Positions 33,786 through 42,246 of a stretch of 64,000 nt of DNA are shown piece after piece. This DNA comes from Arthrobacter sp. Bi26 (GTDB lineage: Bacteria > Actinomycetota > Actinomycetes > Actinomycetales > Micrococcaceae): the NCBI RefSeq assembly GCF_918697925.1, contig NZ_CAKKMF010000002.1, positions 56,988 through 120,987 of the forward strand, written 5' to 3'. The notes below the pieces were generated by a model that saw only the letters and a program-made list of their open reading frames with translations, searched no databases and was not told the origin of the DNA. The position numbers and the translations under genes are program-made. Each line of letters opens with the position of its first letter. Position 1 is the first letter of the stretch.

Positions 33786-34410
33786 ATCCGAGGCTTGCTG
33801 CAGACGCAAACGGTCGCTGAGAAACGCATGACACGTGAGGCGATGCCAGGGACAGCCCTTCCGCGGCAACTCCCCACCCATTATCGAAGGCCGATAACCG
33901 ACGTTTCGTCGAGGCTCGCCGGCTTGTCGGCAGAGGCGAACCGGCCACGCAGCCAGGGACATGGGAAGGTCACGGGCGACGCTCTACGGAAGAATTCATG
34001 AACTGGGAGCCCGAGGATAGCTGGCGAAGATAAAGCTGGACTGGCAGGGCTGCGGCTTTCGAAAAGCACTGGTTGTGCCCGGATTTGTCGCCTTCAAGCC
34101 GGTTGCGTCGGCGACGGCAACGCGGCGCGTACCCGGGGGACCGGCCACGAAGGCGGCCCAATGCAGCGGAAGCTGGGGAATCAGATCGTATTGCCCCGTG
34201 AGGACGTCATCGATCGATGTTTGACCTGCAATGTATTGAGCATCATCTGTTCCTTTCGCTTCTCCTTTCCTTGGCATGCCTTGACCCTATGAGCACGGCG
34301 CGCGGCCTACGTCCCGGACACGCGGGCACGGCACATATACGACCGATCGCAGACGCAGCTCATCGTGGCCTCTCCTCGTTGAGGGAGCGCGGATCTGCGA
34401 GGATTATCCA
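33786..34410. other. 625-base region with no well-supported gene
   Basis: Only weak candidates lie here. The best is the minus-strand frame 34277-33996 listed separately. Base composition around 34210-34280 is more AT-rich than the surroundings, which hints at foreign or decayed DNA. No hairpin terminator, tRNA or IS end was recognised. Confidence 0.5.
33996..34277 (-). CDS. Hypothetical protein, doubtful
   Basis: A 93-codon frame beginning MPRKGEAKGTDDAQYIAG and continuing IDDVLTGQYDLIPQLPLHW. The first half reads like protein; the second half (after ATNPGTT) looks like non-coding sequence, so this may be the 5' end of a truncated gene. No family recognised, no convincing ribosome site and no operon partner. 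Kept because nothing else occupies this strand. Confidence 0.25.
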   Translation of the reverse strand: MPRKGEAKGTDDAQYIAGQTSIDDVLTGQYDLIPQLPLHWAAFVAGPPGTRRVAVADATGLKATNPGTTSAFRKPQPCQSSFIFASYPRAPSS

Positions 34411-35079
34411 GTGAGCATGAGGGGAATCGAGAACCTGGCCGGGCCGGACTGGGTCCTGGAGCTGCGCGTGGGCCTGGTTGACAGTGACCCGGAGATCTGG
34501 CGTCGGTTGGAGGTTCTGGGCTCCATGCCGCTGGGGCTGGTTCACGAGGTGCTGCAGGTGGCGTTTGGCTGGGAAGATGCTCATCTGCATCGGTTTGTCG
34601 ACAGCGATCCTTTCGCGCCGCTGCGGCCGGTCAACGGCGAAGTTCCCGAGTCCCTGCAGTGGCTCCCGGCACAGTGGTGCGAGGAAGAGACCGACCTGGA
34701 CGAGGACGGCTGTTCGCTGGATCAGCTTCTTGCGCGTGGATCGGGGGAGGCCTTCTATGAGTACGACTTTGGCGACAGCTGGCTCCACCGGATCGAACTG
34801 GTTTCCCGCCGGCCGGCTGACCGGGACGCCCCGCCGGCGCAACTGATTGACGGTGCCCGGCGCGGCCCGTTGGAGGACTGCGGCGGTTTTCCCGGTTATG
34901 AGGAGATTCTGGATGCCCTGGCCGACCGGACGCGCCCGGATCACGCCGAGTACTCGGCCTGGGCCGCGGAAATGGCGGGCACTGACGGGCCCTTCGACCC
35001 GGATTCCCTGAGTATCGCGGACGTCAACCGGGACATCGCCAGCCGTTTTGCAGCCATGGCAGCCGCACCCCCTGAGTAG
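34411..35079 (+). CDS. Plasmid pRiA4b ORF-3 family protein
   Basis: 222 residues from a GTG at 34411 with GAGGATT upstream. Seen: LELRVGLVDSDPEIWRRLEV (14-33), LHEVLQVAFGWEDAHLHRF-like LVHEVLQVAFGW near 43, and YEYDFGDSWLHRIEL near 115-129, the hallmark of the pRiA4b ORF-3-like family. Family members occur as chromosomal singletons and as passengers in IS1096-type elements; biochemical role unknown. It ends convergent with the ATPase gene, 18 bases away. No transposase of that type is next to it. Confidence 0.85.
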   Translation: MSMRGIENLAGPDWVLELRVGLVDSDPEIWRRLEVLGSMPLGLVHEVLQVAFGWEDAHLHRFVDSDPFAPLRPVNGEVPESLQWLPAQWCEEETDLDEDGCSLDQLLARGSGEAFYEYDFGDSWLHRIELVSRRPADRDAPPAQLIDGARRGPLEDCGGFPGYEEILDALADRTRPDHAEYSAWAAEMAGTDGPFDPDSLSIADVNRDIASRFAAMAAAPPE

Positions 35080-35097
35080 GTCCGGGGACAGTTGCTT

Positions 35098-36183
35098 CTA
35101 TCCCCGAAGATATTGGCGAAGCCCTGGGATGGCGAAGTCAACTTTCCCGTAGCCGGCGGATTCGATCAGGCCGGCGGCGATGAGCCGGTTCCGGTATTTT
35201 GAGACCACGTTGGGTTTGGACTTGATGAGGTTTCCGATCTGGGCAGCTGCGGACGGGCCGTCCTGCTGGGCCATGGCATCGAGGAACTCGCGGTCCTTCT
35301 CTGAGATGTCCGAGAGTGCGGACTCGACGACGACCAGGGTGTTCCGTCGCTGGGCGGCCGCGATGGCGGTGCGGACATTGTCCTGATCCAGGGTCCAGCC
35401 GGCCTTGTCCGCCGCCATCCAGAGGTAGTAGCCAACGAGCTGGATCAGGAAAGGGTAACCCTCGGTGGCTTCCGCCGCTTCGCTGATCAGCTCGGGGGAG
35501 ACGTCGATGCCTCCCTCGCTGAAAAGCTCAAGGTAGGAGGCGGTGACTTCGGCGGTGGCTGCTTCGTGAAGGTTGATCCTGTCGGCCCGCCGCAGGAACG
35601 TGGCCACGCCTTCGTTGAGCAGATCGGACACGGCCGAGGGGAGGCCGGCGAAGATCAGGCCGATGGGCAGTCCGTCGCGGATGAAGTGCTGCACGTCGGC
35701 AGCCAGTTGGGAGATTTCGGTCCGGTCCACGGCGTGGATTTCGTCAATCGTGATGACCAGGCCCGTCCCCTTGGCCTCCAACAGCCGCAGGAGTTCCTCT
35801 CCGGTCCGGCGCCAGTCCGGAACGCGGTCCTGGGGCAGCTGGGTGGTCAGTCCGAACCCGGCGGCGGAGAAGGCGGTGATCTTTCGCGTCGGCGGGCCGT
35901 CCCCGAGCTCGTCAACCAGGCGCAGCATGTCGTCACCGATTCTGGCCAGAAACCCGGGGTTGGCTGTCCGGGAGATCACGGCCCAGCCGTGGTTCCTGGC
36001 GATCGATTCCGCTGCGCTGAGCATCACGGTCTTGCCGATGCCCCTGGACCCGGTAATGATCGTAAGGAGCCCCGGGGCGCCCGGCCCCTGCTGCAGCCCG
36101 TATTCGAACTCGTCCAGGAGACCTGCCCGGCCGACCAGATCCGGCGGGGTCGCCCCGGCGGTCGGCTTGAAGGGGTTTTGCAC
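35098..36183 (-). CDS. AAA-type ATP-binding protein
   Basis: 361 residues from a GTG at 36183 preceded by TTGGAGG; the frame is open to 36321, but those codons span repetitive TTTCACC boxes. Seen: Walker A GSRGIGKT near 42-49, Walker B with VITIDEIHA near 145, then a winged-helix-like C-terminus (AAAQIGNLIKSKPNVVSKYRNRLIAAGLI near 325-350). It belongs to the AAA_16/ORC-like P-loop group with a C-terminal DNA-binding winged helix. Related proteins are often encoded near toxin-antitoxin or mobile loci; role here unknown. Confidence 0.82.
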   Translation of the reverse strand: MQNPFKPTAGATPPDLVGRAGLLDEFEYGLQQGPGAPGLLTIITGSRGIGKTVMLSAAESIARNHGWAVISRTANPGFLARIGDDMLRLVDELGDGPPTRKITAFSAAGFGLTTQLPQDRVPDWRRTGEELLRLLEAKGTGLVITIDEIHAVDRTEISQLAADVQHFIRDGLPIGLIFAGLPSAVSDLLNEGVATFLRRADRINLHEAATAEVTASYLELFSEGGIDVSPELISEAAEATEGYPFLIQLVGYYLWMAADKAGWTLDQDNVRTAIAAAQRRNTLVVVESALSDISEKDREFLDAMAQQDGPSAAAQIGNLIKSKPNVVSKYRNRLIAAGLIESAGYGKVDFAIPGLRQYLRG

Positions 36184-36210
36184 CGTTGCCTCCAATGCAC
36201 GTGGTTGTGG

Positions 36211-36245
36211 GGTGAAAGATGGTGAAACCGGTGAAAGTGGTGAAA
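36211..36245. repeat. Four tandem GGTGAAA boxes upstream of the ATPase gene
   Basis: GGTGAAA occurs at 36211, 36221, 36230 and 36239, that is four times at 9-10 base spacing (TTTCACC on the coding strand), 28-62 bases before the likely GTG start. It could be an iterated operator for the ATP-binding winged-helix protein itself, or chance repetition of Thr/Ser-Pro codons if the longer start is used. Confidence 0.5.
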
Positions 36246-36321
36246 CTCCGGCCAGCCTACCAGCCCGGGCCTCATCCATGATCTTCAACCGGCCTGGATC
36301 AGCCGCCGGCCCCGACGTCAC

Positions 36322-36770
36322 CTCGGCGGGCAGCGGTAAACCTTGGTGGACGGACCTGCCGCTGGTGCCCTAACGGCCGGAATAGGCGTTAGCGGATACT
36401 GTCTGGCAGGCATGGGGTGCATGCGCCCAATTCACACACGAACCCGCTATTCCCACCATTTTCGAGGACCGCGGCGTGGGGCCCGATGCAATCTACCTCC
36501 CGGACCATCCAAACCGGCAAGGGCCGCAGAACGGCCGTCAACCGCCAGGACCGGGCGCCTCGGCGCCCGGCGCTTCCACCTGAGCGGATTGGGGGGCCGG
36601 GGAGTGCGCACGAGGCTGGTGAGATGTAGACTGAAAGGAGCGCAATTTGTCCTTACATTCTGACAACTTTACATAACGTCGGTTATCGGCTAAATGTTTC
36701 ACCTCGACGCGGGAGTAGGCTCCCATGGCAATTCCAGGCCGCGCGTCCAACGCGCCTCGGTGCTGCGCTG
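36322..36770. other. Gap without a recognisable gene
   Basis: About 450 bases with no coding frame that I trust. It contains a hairpin CCGGGCGCC-TC-GGCGCCCGG at 36551-36570 and an inverted repeat ATAAC-GTCG-GTTAT at 36673-36686 just before the decayed GH32 fragment. Confidence 0.5.
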
Positions 36771-37111
36771 CGCCTCCGCGTACTAACTTCCGCGGACGAC
36801 AACGAGGAAACGGTCATTGAACTTGGCCGCACGCTTGAAGGCCCCGGAACCGCTGGCCATGGCACCCTTCGTCTCGACCAAACCCGCAGCAGCCTCGACC
36901 CCACCGTGGATATGGAGGACAAACTGGGCCCCGTCCGCATGCCCGACGGCCGGGTGCACCTGCGCGTCCTTTTGGATCGATCCGCCGTCGAGATTTTCGC
37001 CAACGGCAAGCCGCTCACGGCCCGCGTGTACCCGACCCTGGGGGTCAGCGCGTGAGTCTCGCGGCCGCCGAAGGTGCCGTGCGGCTGCTCTCCCCCGATG
37101 CCTGGACCTAG
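36771..37111 (+). pseudogene. Decayed GH32 (fructosidase) C-terminal fragment
   Basis: Frame 36771-37055 encodes the C-terminal beta-sandwich of a GH32 enzyme: SADDNEETVIELG, SSLDPTVDMED, GPVRMPDGRVHLRVLLDR, SAVEIFANGKPLTARVYPT. It ends at a TGA, after which the homology continues in another frame from 37052 (VSLAAAEGAVRLLSPDAWT) to TAG 37109. The N-terminal catalytic domain is absent. This is the remnant of a gene truncated at the 5' side and frameshifted, lying 460 bases before an intact but different GH32 gene. It signals loss or replacement of an older fructosidase. Confidence 0.8.
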
Positions 37112-37191
37112 GCTGAGATCTTTGAAGGTGCCGGCCCCTTTTCCCCTAACCCAAGATCCGGCCCTCTCTTATTTTTCGGGCCTGGCTTGTT

Positions 37192-37413
37192 TCAGCGTTC
37201 TTGTTCGATACGCCGGACGATCATGGCCTCGAACTCAACGAGCTTCCGGGTTCCGCTGCCGCTGTCCAGGATCCAGAACATGCCCATAGACGGCACTGTC
37301 TGAAGCACCTTGCCGCGGTGGTAGCGTCGTCCGTCGTGCCAGGCTTCAATTGCATCGCCCGCGGTGAGATCCCTCAGATCTCGCACGATGCCGGCTGCTT
37401 GTTCTTCCGTCAT
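37192..37413 (-). CDS. Small conserved-looking hypothetical protein
   Basis: 73 residues, ATG preceded by TGAGGGGTC. Sequence features: a short acidic helix (EEQAAGIVRDLRDL), then strands AIEAWHDGRRYHRGKVLQTVP and FWILDSGSGTRKLVEFEAMIVRRIE, which look like an SH3-type small beta barrel. Soluble, no signal peptide. Codon use is typical. It stands alone between the GH32 fragment and the fructan operon; function unknown. Confidence 0.6.
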   Translation of the reverse strand: MTEEQAAGIVRDLRDLTAGDAIEAWHDGRRYHRGKVLQTVPSMGMFWILDSGSGTRKLVEFEAMIVRRIEQER

Positions 37414-37490
37414 GACCCCTCATTCCCCTGCCAGCAGGGCCAACCCCCACCAATTCAGAGTAGGGGCCGAAGATTGCGTCCACGTTAAAT

Positions 37491-37509
37491 TGCTAAAACG
37501 CTTGATCAA
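37491..37509 (+). promoter_or_regulatory. LacI-type operator 1 of the GH32 operon
   Basis: TGCTAAAACGCTTGATCAA; 16 of 19 bases match operator 2 read on the opposite strand. It overlaps the candidate -35 box TTGATC (37502-37507). Confidence 0.6.
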
Positions 37510-37530
37510 AGTCTTGCATCAGGCTATCTT
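37502..37530 (+). promoter_or_regulatory. Candidate sigma-70-type promoter of the GH32 operon
   Basis: TTGATC (37502-37507), 17-base spacer, TATCTT (37525-37530), 42 bases before the GH32 start. Flanked and partly covered by the two LacI-type sites, so repression would be by occlusion or looping. Confidence 0.5.
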
Positions 37531-37535
37531 TGATT

Positions 37536-37554
37536 TTGATCAAACGCTTAAGCA
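37536..37554 (-). promoter_or_regulatory. LacI-type operator 2 of the GH32 operon
   Basis: TTGATCAAACGCTTAAGCA, the inverted partner of operator 1, centred 45 bases further downstream. Likely bound by the LacI protein encoded at 42247. Confidence 0.6.
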
Positions 37555-37572
37555 GAATGGACATCAGCGCCG

Positions 37573-39009
37573 ATGAAACGCTCAGTATTCTTCCAGCCCG
37601 CCGACGGTTGGGTCGGAGATCTCATCCCCTTCGAGAAGGACGGCGAGTTCTGGCTCTTCTACCTTCACGAGGTCCGCACCGACCCCAAGCCCGGGACGTC
37701 CTGGAACCTGGTCACCACCAAAGACCTCACCCAGTTCGAAGACCAGGGCGTTTCCCTCCAGCACGGAAGTGAAACCGACCTGGACTTCAACGCGTACACG
37801 GGAAGCATCGTGTGCGACGAGTCAGGCATCCACCACCTGTTCTATACGGGGCAGAACCCCCGGAACCTCGGCTCCGACGGAGCGCCGCTGCAGCTCGTCA
37901 TGCACGCCACGAGCACGGACGGCATGACGACCTGGGTCAAGCACCCGGAACTGACGTTCGGCGCCCCGGCCGGCTACGAGTCAGGCGACTGGCGCGACCC
38001 TTTCGTTTTCCGGGACGAGGCCGCAGGCCAGTGGCGGATGCTGCTGGCGGCACGGCACTCCGACGGGCCGGAACGCCGCCGCGGGGTCATAGCCCAGTGC
38101 GTGTCCAGTGACCTGATGACCTGGCAGCACACCGAGCCGTTCTGGGATCCGCGCCGCTACATCACCCATGAATGCCCGGACGTCTTCTCCTGGGGCGACT
38201 GGTGGTACATGGTCTACTCAGAGTTCTCCGAGTCGTTCACAACCCGCTACCGGATGGCCAAAAGCCCCGACGGCCCCTGGACGGTGCCGGACCTGGACAG
38301 CATCGACGGGCGCGCCTTTTATGCCTCCAAGACGGCCGAACGGGACGGGCGCCGCTTCTTCTTCGGCTGGATCGCCAGCAAGGAAGACAACTCCGACGAC
38401 GGCGCATGGCAGTGGGCGGGCACCATGTCCGTCCTGGAAGCACACCGGAACCCCGACGGCACCCTGGCGTTCTCCTTCGCCGACGAACTGGTGGAGAGCT
38501 TCTGGGACGAGGTCCCGGTGTCCTTCGACCGGGACCTTCCCGCGACGCTCACTGTTCCGGACGGCTTCGCAGCCGTTGTGTCCGAAGAGGTCCTGCCTCC
38601 GCAGTTCTACGCCAAGGCGGTTCTGCAGATCGCACCCGGCACCACAGAATGCGGCCTGCTGCTCCGCTCCAGTGCCGACGGAGACCGGTCCTACGTTCTC
38701 CGTTTGGAACCAAAGCGCGGCCGCATGGTGTTTGACCGGTGGCCCCGGGAAATCACCGGCGATGCACAATGGCATGTCTCGGGCGACGTTCCGTACGACA
38801 TCGAGTTGGAACGCCCCTGTGACCTCAGCCCCGGCGAACACGTACTCGAAGTGGTCGTGGACGGAGACCTCTGTGTCGCCGTCCTGGACCGGCAGGTGTC
38901 CCTCAGCACGAGGCTCTATGACCTGTCCGAGGGCCGGATCGGCATCTTCGCCGGAGAAGGATCCGTCACCATCACCGAACTTGAAACACGCCAGCGCACC
39001 GATATCTAA
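37573..39009 (+). CDS. Glycoside hydrolase family 32 (fructosidase-type) enzyme
   Basis: 478-residue two-domain GH32 protein: five-bladed propeller (about 1-310) and C-terminal beta sandwich (about 330-478). Catalytic sites seen: DGWVGDLIPF at 10-20 (nucleophile Asp; this subfamily has WVGDxIPF in place of WMNDPNG), DWRDPFVF near 138 (transition-state Asp) and HECPDVFSW near 198 (acid/base Glu). No signal peptide, so it acts in the cytoplasm on an imported fructoside. It leads an operon with an ABC importer and LacI regulator. Sucrose, short fructans or levan-derived oligosaccharides are possible substrates; the WVGD subgroup is poorly characterised. Confidence 0.88.
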   Translation: MKRSVFFQPADGWVGDLIPFEKDGEFWLFYLHEVRTDPKPGTSWNLVTTKDLTQFEDQGVSLQHGSETDLDFNAYTGSIVCDESGIHHLFYTGQNPRNLGSDGAPLQLVMHATSTDGMTTWVKHPELTFGAPAGYESGDWRDPFVFRDEAAGQWRMLLAARHSDGPERRRGVIAQCVSSDLMTWQHTEPFWDPRRYITHECPDVFSWGDWWYMVYSEFSESFTTRYRMAKSPDGPWTVPDLDSIDGRAFYASKTAERDGRRFFFGWIASKEDNSDDGAWQWAGTMSVLEAHRNPDGTLAFSFADELVESFWDEVPVSFDRDLPATLTVPDGFAAVVSEEVLPPQFYAKAVLQIAPGTTECGLLLRSSADGDRSYVLRLEPKRGRMVFDRWPREITGDAQWHVSGDVPYDIELERPCDLSPGEHVLEVVVDGDLCVAVLDRQVSLSTRLYDLSEGRIGIFAGEGSVTITELETRQRTDI

Positions 39010-39048
39010 CTCGACCCATCCTCACTCCAATCAAGGGAGATTGCCGTA

Positions 39049-40380
39049 ATGATAAAACTTTTCCGAACTGCCGCAGTGGCAGCCGTCACCGCCCTGGCTT
39101 TGGCAGCATGCGGCGGAGGGGCCAGTAACCCCTCCAACGTGAGCCCCACCGGGGAAATCAAGCCCCGCGAAATTTCGTGGCTGTTGTCCCGGCCGGCCGA
39201 CGGCGCCGTCATCAACATCATGAAGAAGCTCGCGGACGACTACGCCAAGGACCACCCGGGTTTCTCGCTGAACCTGATCACCACCCCCGACAGGCCCTCA
39301 TACATCCAGAAACTTGAGACCCTCGCCGCCGCGAACAAGCTTCCGGAACTCTTCGACACTGACGCCACACCGTTCGCCCAGCAGCTGGCGAAACAGGGCA
39401 AGATGGTCGACGCCGAGAAGCTGCTCAAAGACTTAGGCGTCTACGACAACTACCGGCCCAGCGCACTTGATTACCAGCGGTTCGACGACGGGTCGCTGAA
39501 CATGATTCCGTTCCAGTTCGAGCTGGAGTTCATCTGGTACAACAAAGCCCTGCTGCAGAAGGCCGGAGTGTCCGTCCCGAAGTCCCTCGATGACCTCCCC
39601 GCCATGTGTACCGCCCTGCGCAAGGCCGGCATCACCCCCATCGCCATCGACGGCCAGGACCAGTGGCCCCTCGAACGGTATGTCGCCTACCAGCCGTTCA
39701 GGGAAGCCGGTCCGGACTTCATCCAGAAGCTAAAGAAGGGCGAAGCCAAGTTCTCCGACCCCGCAGGCCAGAAGTCCGTTCAGTGGATGGAAGCGCTCGG
39801 CAAGGCCAAGTGCTTCCAGGACGGCTTTTCCTCCCAGGGATACTCTGATGCCCAGAACCAGTTCACCTCCGGCCAGGCCGCCATGTACAACATCGGCACT
39901 TGGGAACTGCCCAGCCTGGCAACCGACAAACTGAATCCGGCAGTCCGCGATAACACCGACTTCTTCACCCTCCCGACGACCCAGGGATCCGTCACGGCGG
40001 CCAACGAGTACGTCTCCCCGTCCGGCATCGGCATGGCGGTCAACACCAAGACCTACGACCCGCTCGTGAGCGACTTCCTGAAGTTCGCCCTGGTGAAGTA
40101 CCCTTCCGAATACGCAGCCACAGGAGCGCTCTCACCGACGACCAATGTGGAAACCGCCGTACCGGCCAACGCAACACCCCTGTACAAGAAGGCCCTTGAG
40201 AAGGCGAACGACCTCGGGAACGAACAGGCCATGCCGTGGGACACCCAGCTCGACCCGACCACCAACGGTCGGCTGCAGCAGGAACTCGTGCTCCTCGTCC
40301 AGGGCAACATCACGCCCGAACAGTTCACCAGCACGATGGACAACGCCGTCGCGCAAAACGCCCCGAAGTTCTTCAAGTAA
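39049..40380 (+). CDS. ABC transporter sugar-binding lipoprotein
   Basis: 443 residues. Signal peptide with lipobox LALAACGGG gives a lipid-anchored Cys at residue 21. Extracellular solute-binding protein family 1 fold: KPREISWLLSRPADGAVINIMKKLADDYAKDHPG region near 32-65, WPLERYVAYQPF near 209 and FTSGQAAMYNIGTWELPS near 272. Forty bases after the GH32 gene, with a hairpin behind it, so it would be made in excess over the permeases. Captures the fructoside for import. Confidence 0.9.
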   Translation: MIKLFRTAAVAAVTALALAACGGGASNPSNVSPTGEIKPREISWLLSRPADGAVINIMKKLADDYAKDHPGFSLNLITTPDRPSYIQKLETLAAANKLPELFDTDATPFAQQLAKQGKMVDAEKLLKDLGVYDNYRPSALDYQRFDDGSLNMIPFQFELEFIWYNKALLQKAGVSVPKSLDDLPAMCTALRKAGITPIAIDGQDQWPLERYVAYQPFREAGPDFIQKLKKGEAKFSDPAGQKSVQWMEALGKAKCFQDGFSSQGYSDAQNQFTSGQAAMYNIGTWELPSLATDKLNPAVRDNTDFFTLPTTQGSVTAANEYVSPSGIGMAVNTKTYDPLVSDFLKFALVKYPSEYAATGALSPTTNVETAVPANATPLYKKALEKANDLGNEQAMPWDTQLDPTTNGRLQQELVLLVQGNITPEQFTSTMDNAVAQNAPKFFK

Positions 40381-40387
40381 CCGCTGC

Positions 40388-40410
40388 GGTGGGGGGCTCC
40401 GGCCCCCACC
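40388..40410 (+). terminator. Intercistronic hairpin (attenuator) after the binding-protein gene
   Basis: GGTGGGGG pairs with CCCCCACC across a 7-base loop, in the 44-base gap before the permease ATG. Such hairpins often stabilise the upstream binding-protein mRNA or reduce read-through into permease genes. Confidence 0.55.
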
Positions 40411-40424
40411 CGAAAGGCCTCATC

Positions 40425-41306
40425 ATGCTTCCCAACAGGTCACGACTATCAGTCCTGGTCTTCCTCCTTCCGCCGCTGCTGCTCTACGGCGCTGCCGTAC
40501 TGTTCCCGATTCTCCAGTCCCTGGTCCTGAGCTTCTTCTCATGGAACGGGATCAGCGACATGGAATTCGTGGGACTGGCAAACTACGTGCGGATGTTCAC
40601 CGGCGACGACATCTTCTGGCGCTCCTTCTTCAACGCTCTCGGCTATCTGGCCATCTGCCTGGTCTTGCAGCTTGGCGGCGCCCTGCTGGTCGCGAGCCTC
40701 CTCACCTCGCTGAGCCGGGGCCGGGAACTGATAAAAACCCTCTACCTGCTGCCGGCAGTGATCTCGACGGTGGCCATCGCGTTCCTCTTCGTGCGTATCT
40801 ACTCGATCGACCCGGTGGGCCTGCTCAACCAGGTCCTGCAGTGGATTGGCCTCGGCGCCCTCGAACGCCCCTGGCTCTCGGACATCAACACCGTCCTGGC
40901 CGCAGTGTCGGTGCCGGAAGGATGGCGGTTCACGGGCTTGTACATGCTCATCCTCTACGCGGCGTTGCTCTCCGTTCCACTGGAACTGGAGGAAGCAGCA
41001 CGCCTCGACGGAGCTTCGCGGTGGCAACTGTTCACCAAGATCCGTTTCCCCCACATCCGGCCCGTCTGGATCACCACCACCATCATGGCTACGACCTACG
41101 GCCTGCGCGGATTCGACATCCCCTACCTGATGACCAACGGCGGGCCCGGACAGTCCTCGGAGCTCCTGACCACCTACATGTACAAGACGGCATTCACGAG
41201 CACCGACTTCGGCTACGCCAGCACCATCTCCGTGTTCATCGTCGTCGAATGCCTGGCCGCCGTCGGGCTCATCCTCTTCATGCTCAAACGAAAGGCGGAC
41301 GCATGA
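40425..41306 (+). CDS. Carbohydrate ABC transporter permease (MalF-type)
   Basis: 293 residues from the ATG at 40425, preceded by GAAAGG. Six predicted helices starting with LVFLLPPLLLYGAAVLFP (residues 9-26) and the EAA loop EEAARLDGASRWQLFTKIRFP near 190-210. The frame is open upstream into the binding-protein gene, but that part is out-of-frame reading. Overlaps the next permease by 4 bases. Confidence 0.9.
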   Translation: MLPNRSRLSVLVFLLPPLLLYGAAVLFPILQSLVLSFFSWNGISDMEFVGLANYVRMFTGDDIFWRSFFNALGYLAICLVLQLGGALLVASLLTSLSRGRELIKTLYLLPAVISTVAIAFLFVRIYSIDPVGLLNQVLQWIGLGALERPWLSDINTVLAAVSVPEGWRFTGLYMLILYAALLSVPLELEEAARLDGASRWQLFTKIRFPHIRPVWITTTIMATTYGLRGFDIPYLMTNGGPGQSSELLTTYMYKTAFTSTDFGYASTISVFIVVECLAAVGLILFMLKRKADA

Positions 41307-42208
41307 CCGCGCAAGCAGCCCCGATTACAAGACCTGTCATGACTTCACCGGACAGCCCGCCTCCGCTGCGCAGACGGCGCAAGCCCAGTCTCTACGGCAC
41401 GTTGTCAAAGGTGCTGATCGCCCTCATCGTCATCGTGCAGGTCTACCCCCTCGCATGGCTTTTCATCACCAGCCTTCGCACCGAACAGGACTTCGCGACG
41501 GGCGACCCGTTTGCACTGCCGAAGTCCCTTACCTGGGATAACTACGCCCGCGCCTTCGAAACCGGCAACCTCGGGATGAACATCCTCAACAGCTTCATCG
41601 TCACCATGGGAGCCAACCTCCTGATCGTGCTGCTGGGAATGATGGCAGCCTATGCACTCCAGGTCCTCGGCTTCCGCTTCAGCAAGGTCGTCCGCGGCCT
41701 GTTCTTGATCGGCATCATCGTGCCCGTGCAGATCGCTCTCGTGCCGCTGTTCATCGACTACTCGACGATCAACCTGCTCGACACCTACCCGTCGATGATC
41801 ATTCCCCTGGCCGGCTTTGCCCTTCCGATGTCGATCTACCTGTTCTCCTCATTCTTTAACTACATCCCCCGGGAAACGTACGAGGCGGCCTCACTTGACG
41901 GAGCGGGGCCCTACCGCATCTTCGGGCTCATCACCCTGCCCCTGTCGGTCAACACCGTCGTGACCGTCGTGCTGGTCAACAGCATCTTCATCTGGAACGA
42001 CTTCATCTTCGCCAACACCTTCGTCCTCTCTGAGGAACTCAAGACCATCCCGCTTGGCCTGCAGAACTACATCGGAGCCATGGGGAAGACCGACTGGACG
42101 GCCACGTTCGCCGCCGTCTGCGTCACCATCACCCCGCTGCTGCTGGTCTTCTTGGTGCTCAACAAGGCGATGATCCAGGGCCTGGAAAGCGGGGCGACCA
42201 AGGGATGA
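41303..42208 (+). CDS. Carbohydrate ABC transporter permease (MalG-type)
   Basis: 301 residues from ATG 41303, overlapping the previous stop (ATGA). Six helices; EAA loop YEAASLDGAGPYRIFGLITLP near 193-213 and C-terminal KAMIQGLESGATKG. A proline/arginine-rich N-terminal tail (SPPPLRRRRKPS) precedes helix 1. No ATPase gene follows, so the transporter relies on a shared ATPase elsewhere in the genome. Confidence 0.9.
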   Translation: MTAQAAPITRPVMTSPDSPPPLRRRRKPSLYGTLSKVLIALIVIVQVYPLAWLFITSLRTEQDFATGDPFALPKSLTWDNYARAFETGNLGMNILNSFIVTMGANLLIVLLGMMAAYALQVLGFRFSKVVRGLFLIGIIVPVQIALVPLFIDYSTINLLDTYPSMIIPLAGFALPMSIYLFSSFFNYIPRETYEAASLDGAGPYRIFGLITLPLSVNTVVTVVLVNSIFIWNDFIFANTFVLSEELKTIPLGLQNYIGAMGKTDWTATFAAVCVTITPLLLVFLVLNKAMIQGLESGATKG

Positions 42209-42246
42209 CAGCAGCAACGGACGGATATACTCCTGAAGGAGGGCAC

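Noticed and set aside
40145..41302. N-terminal extension of the MalG-type permease frame
   Set aside because: Out-of-frame reading of the binding-protein and MalF genes; the true start is the ATGA overlap at 41303.
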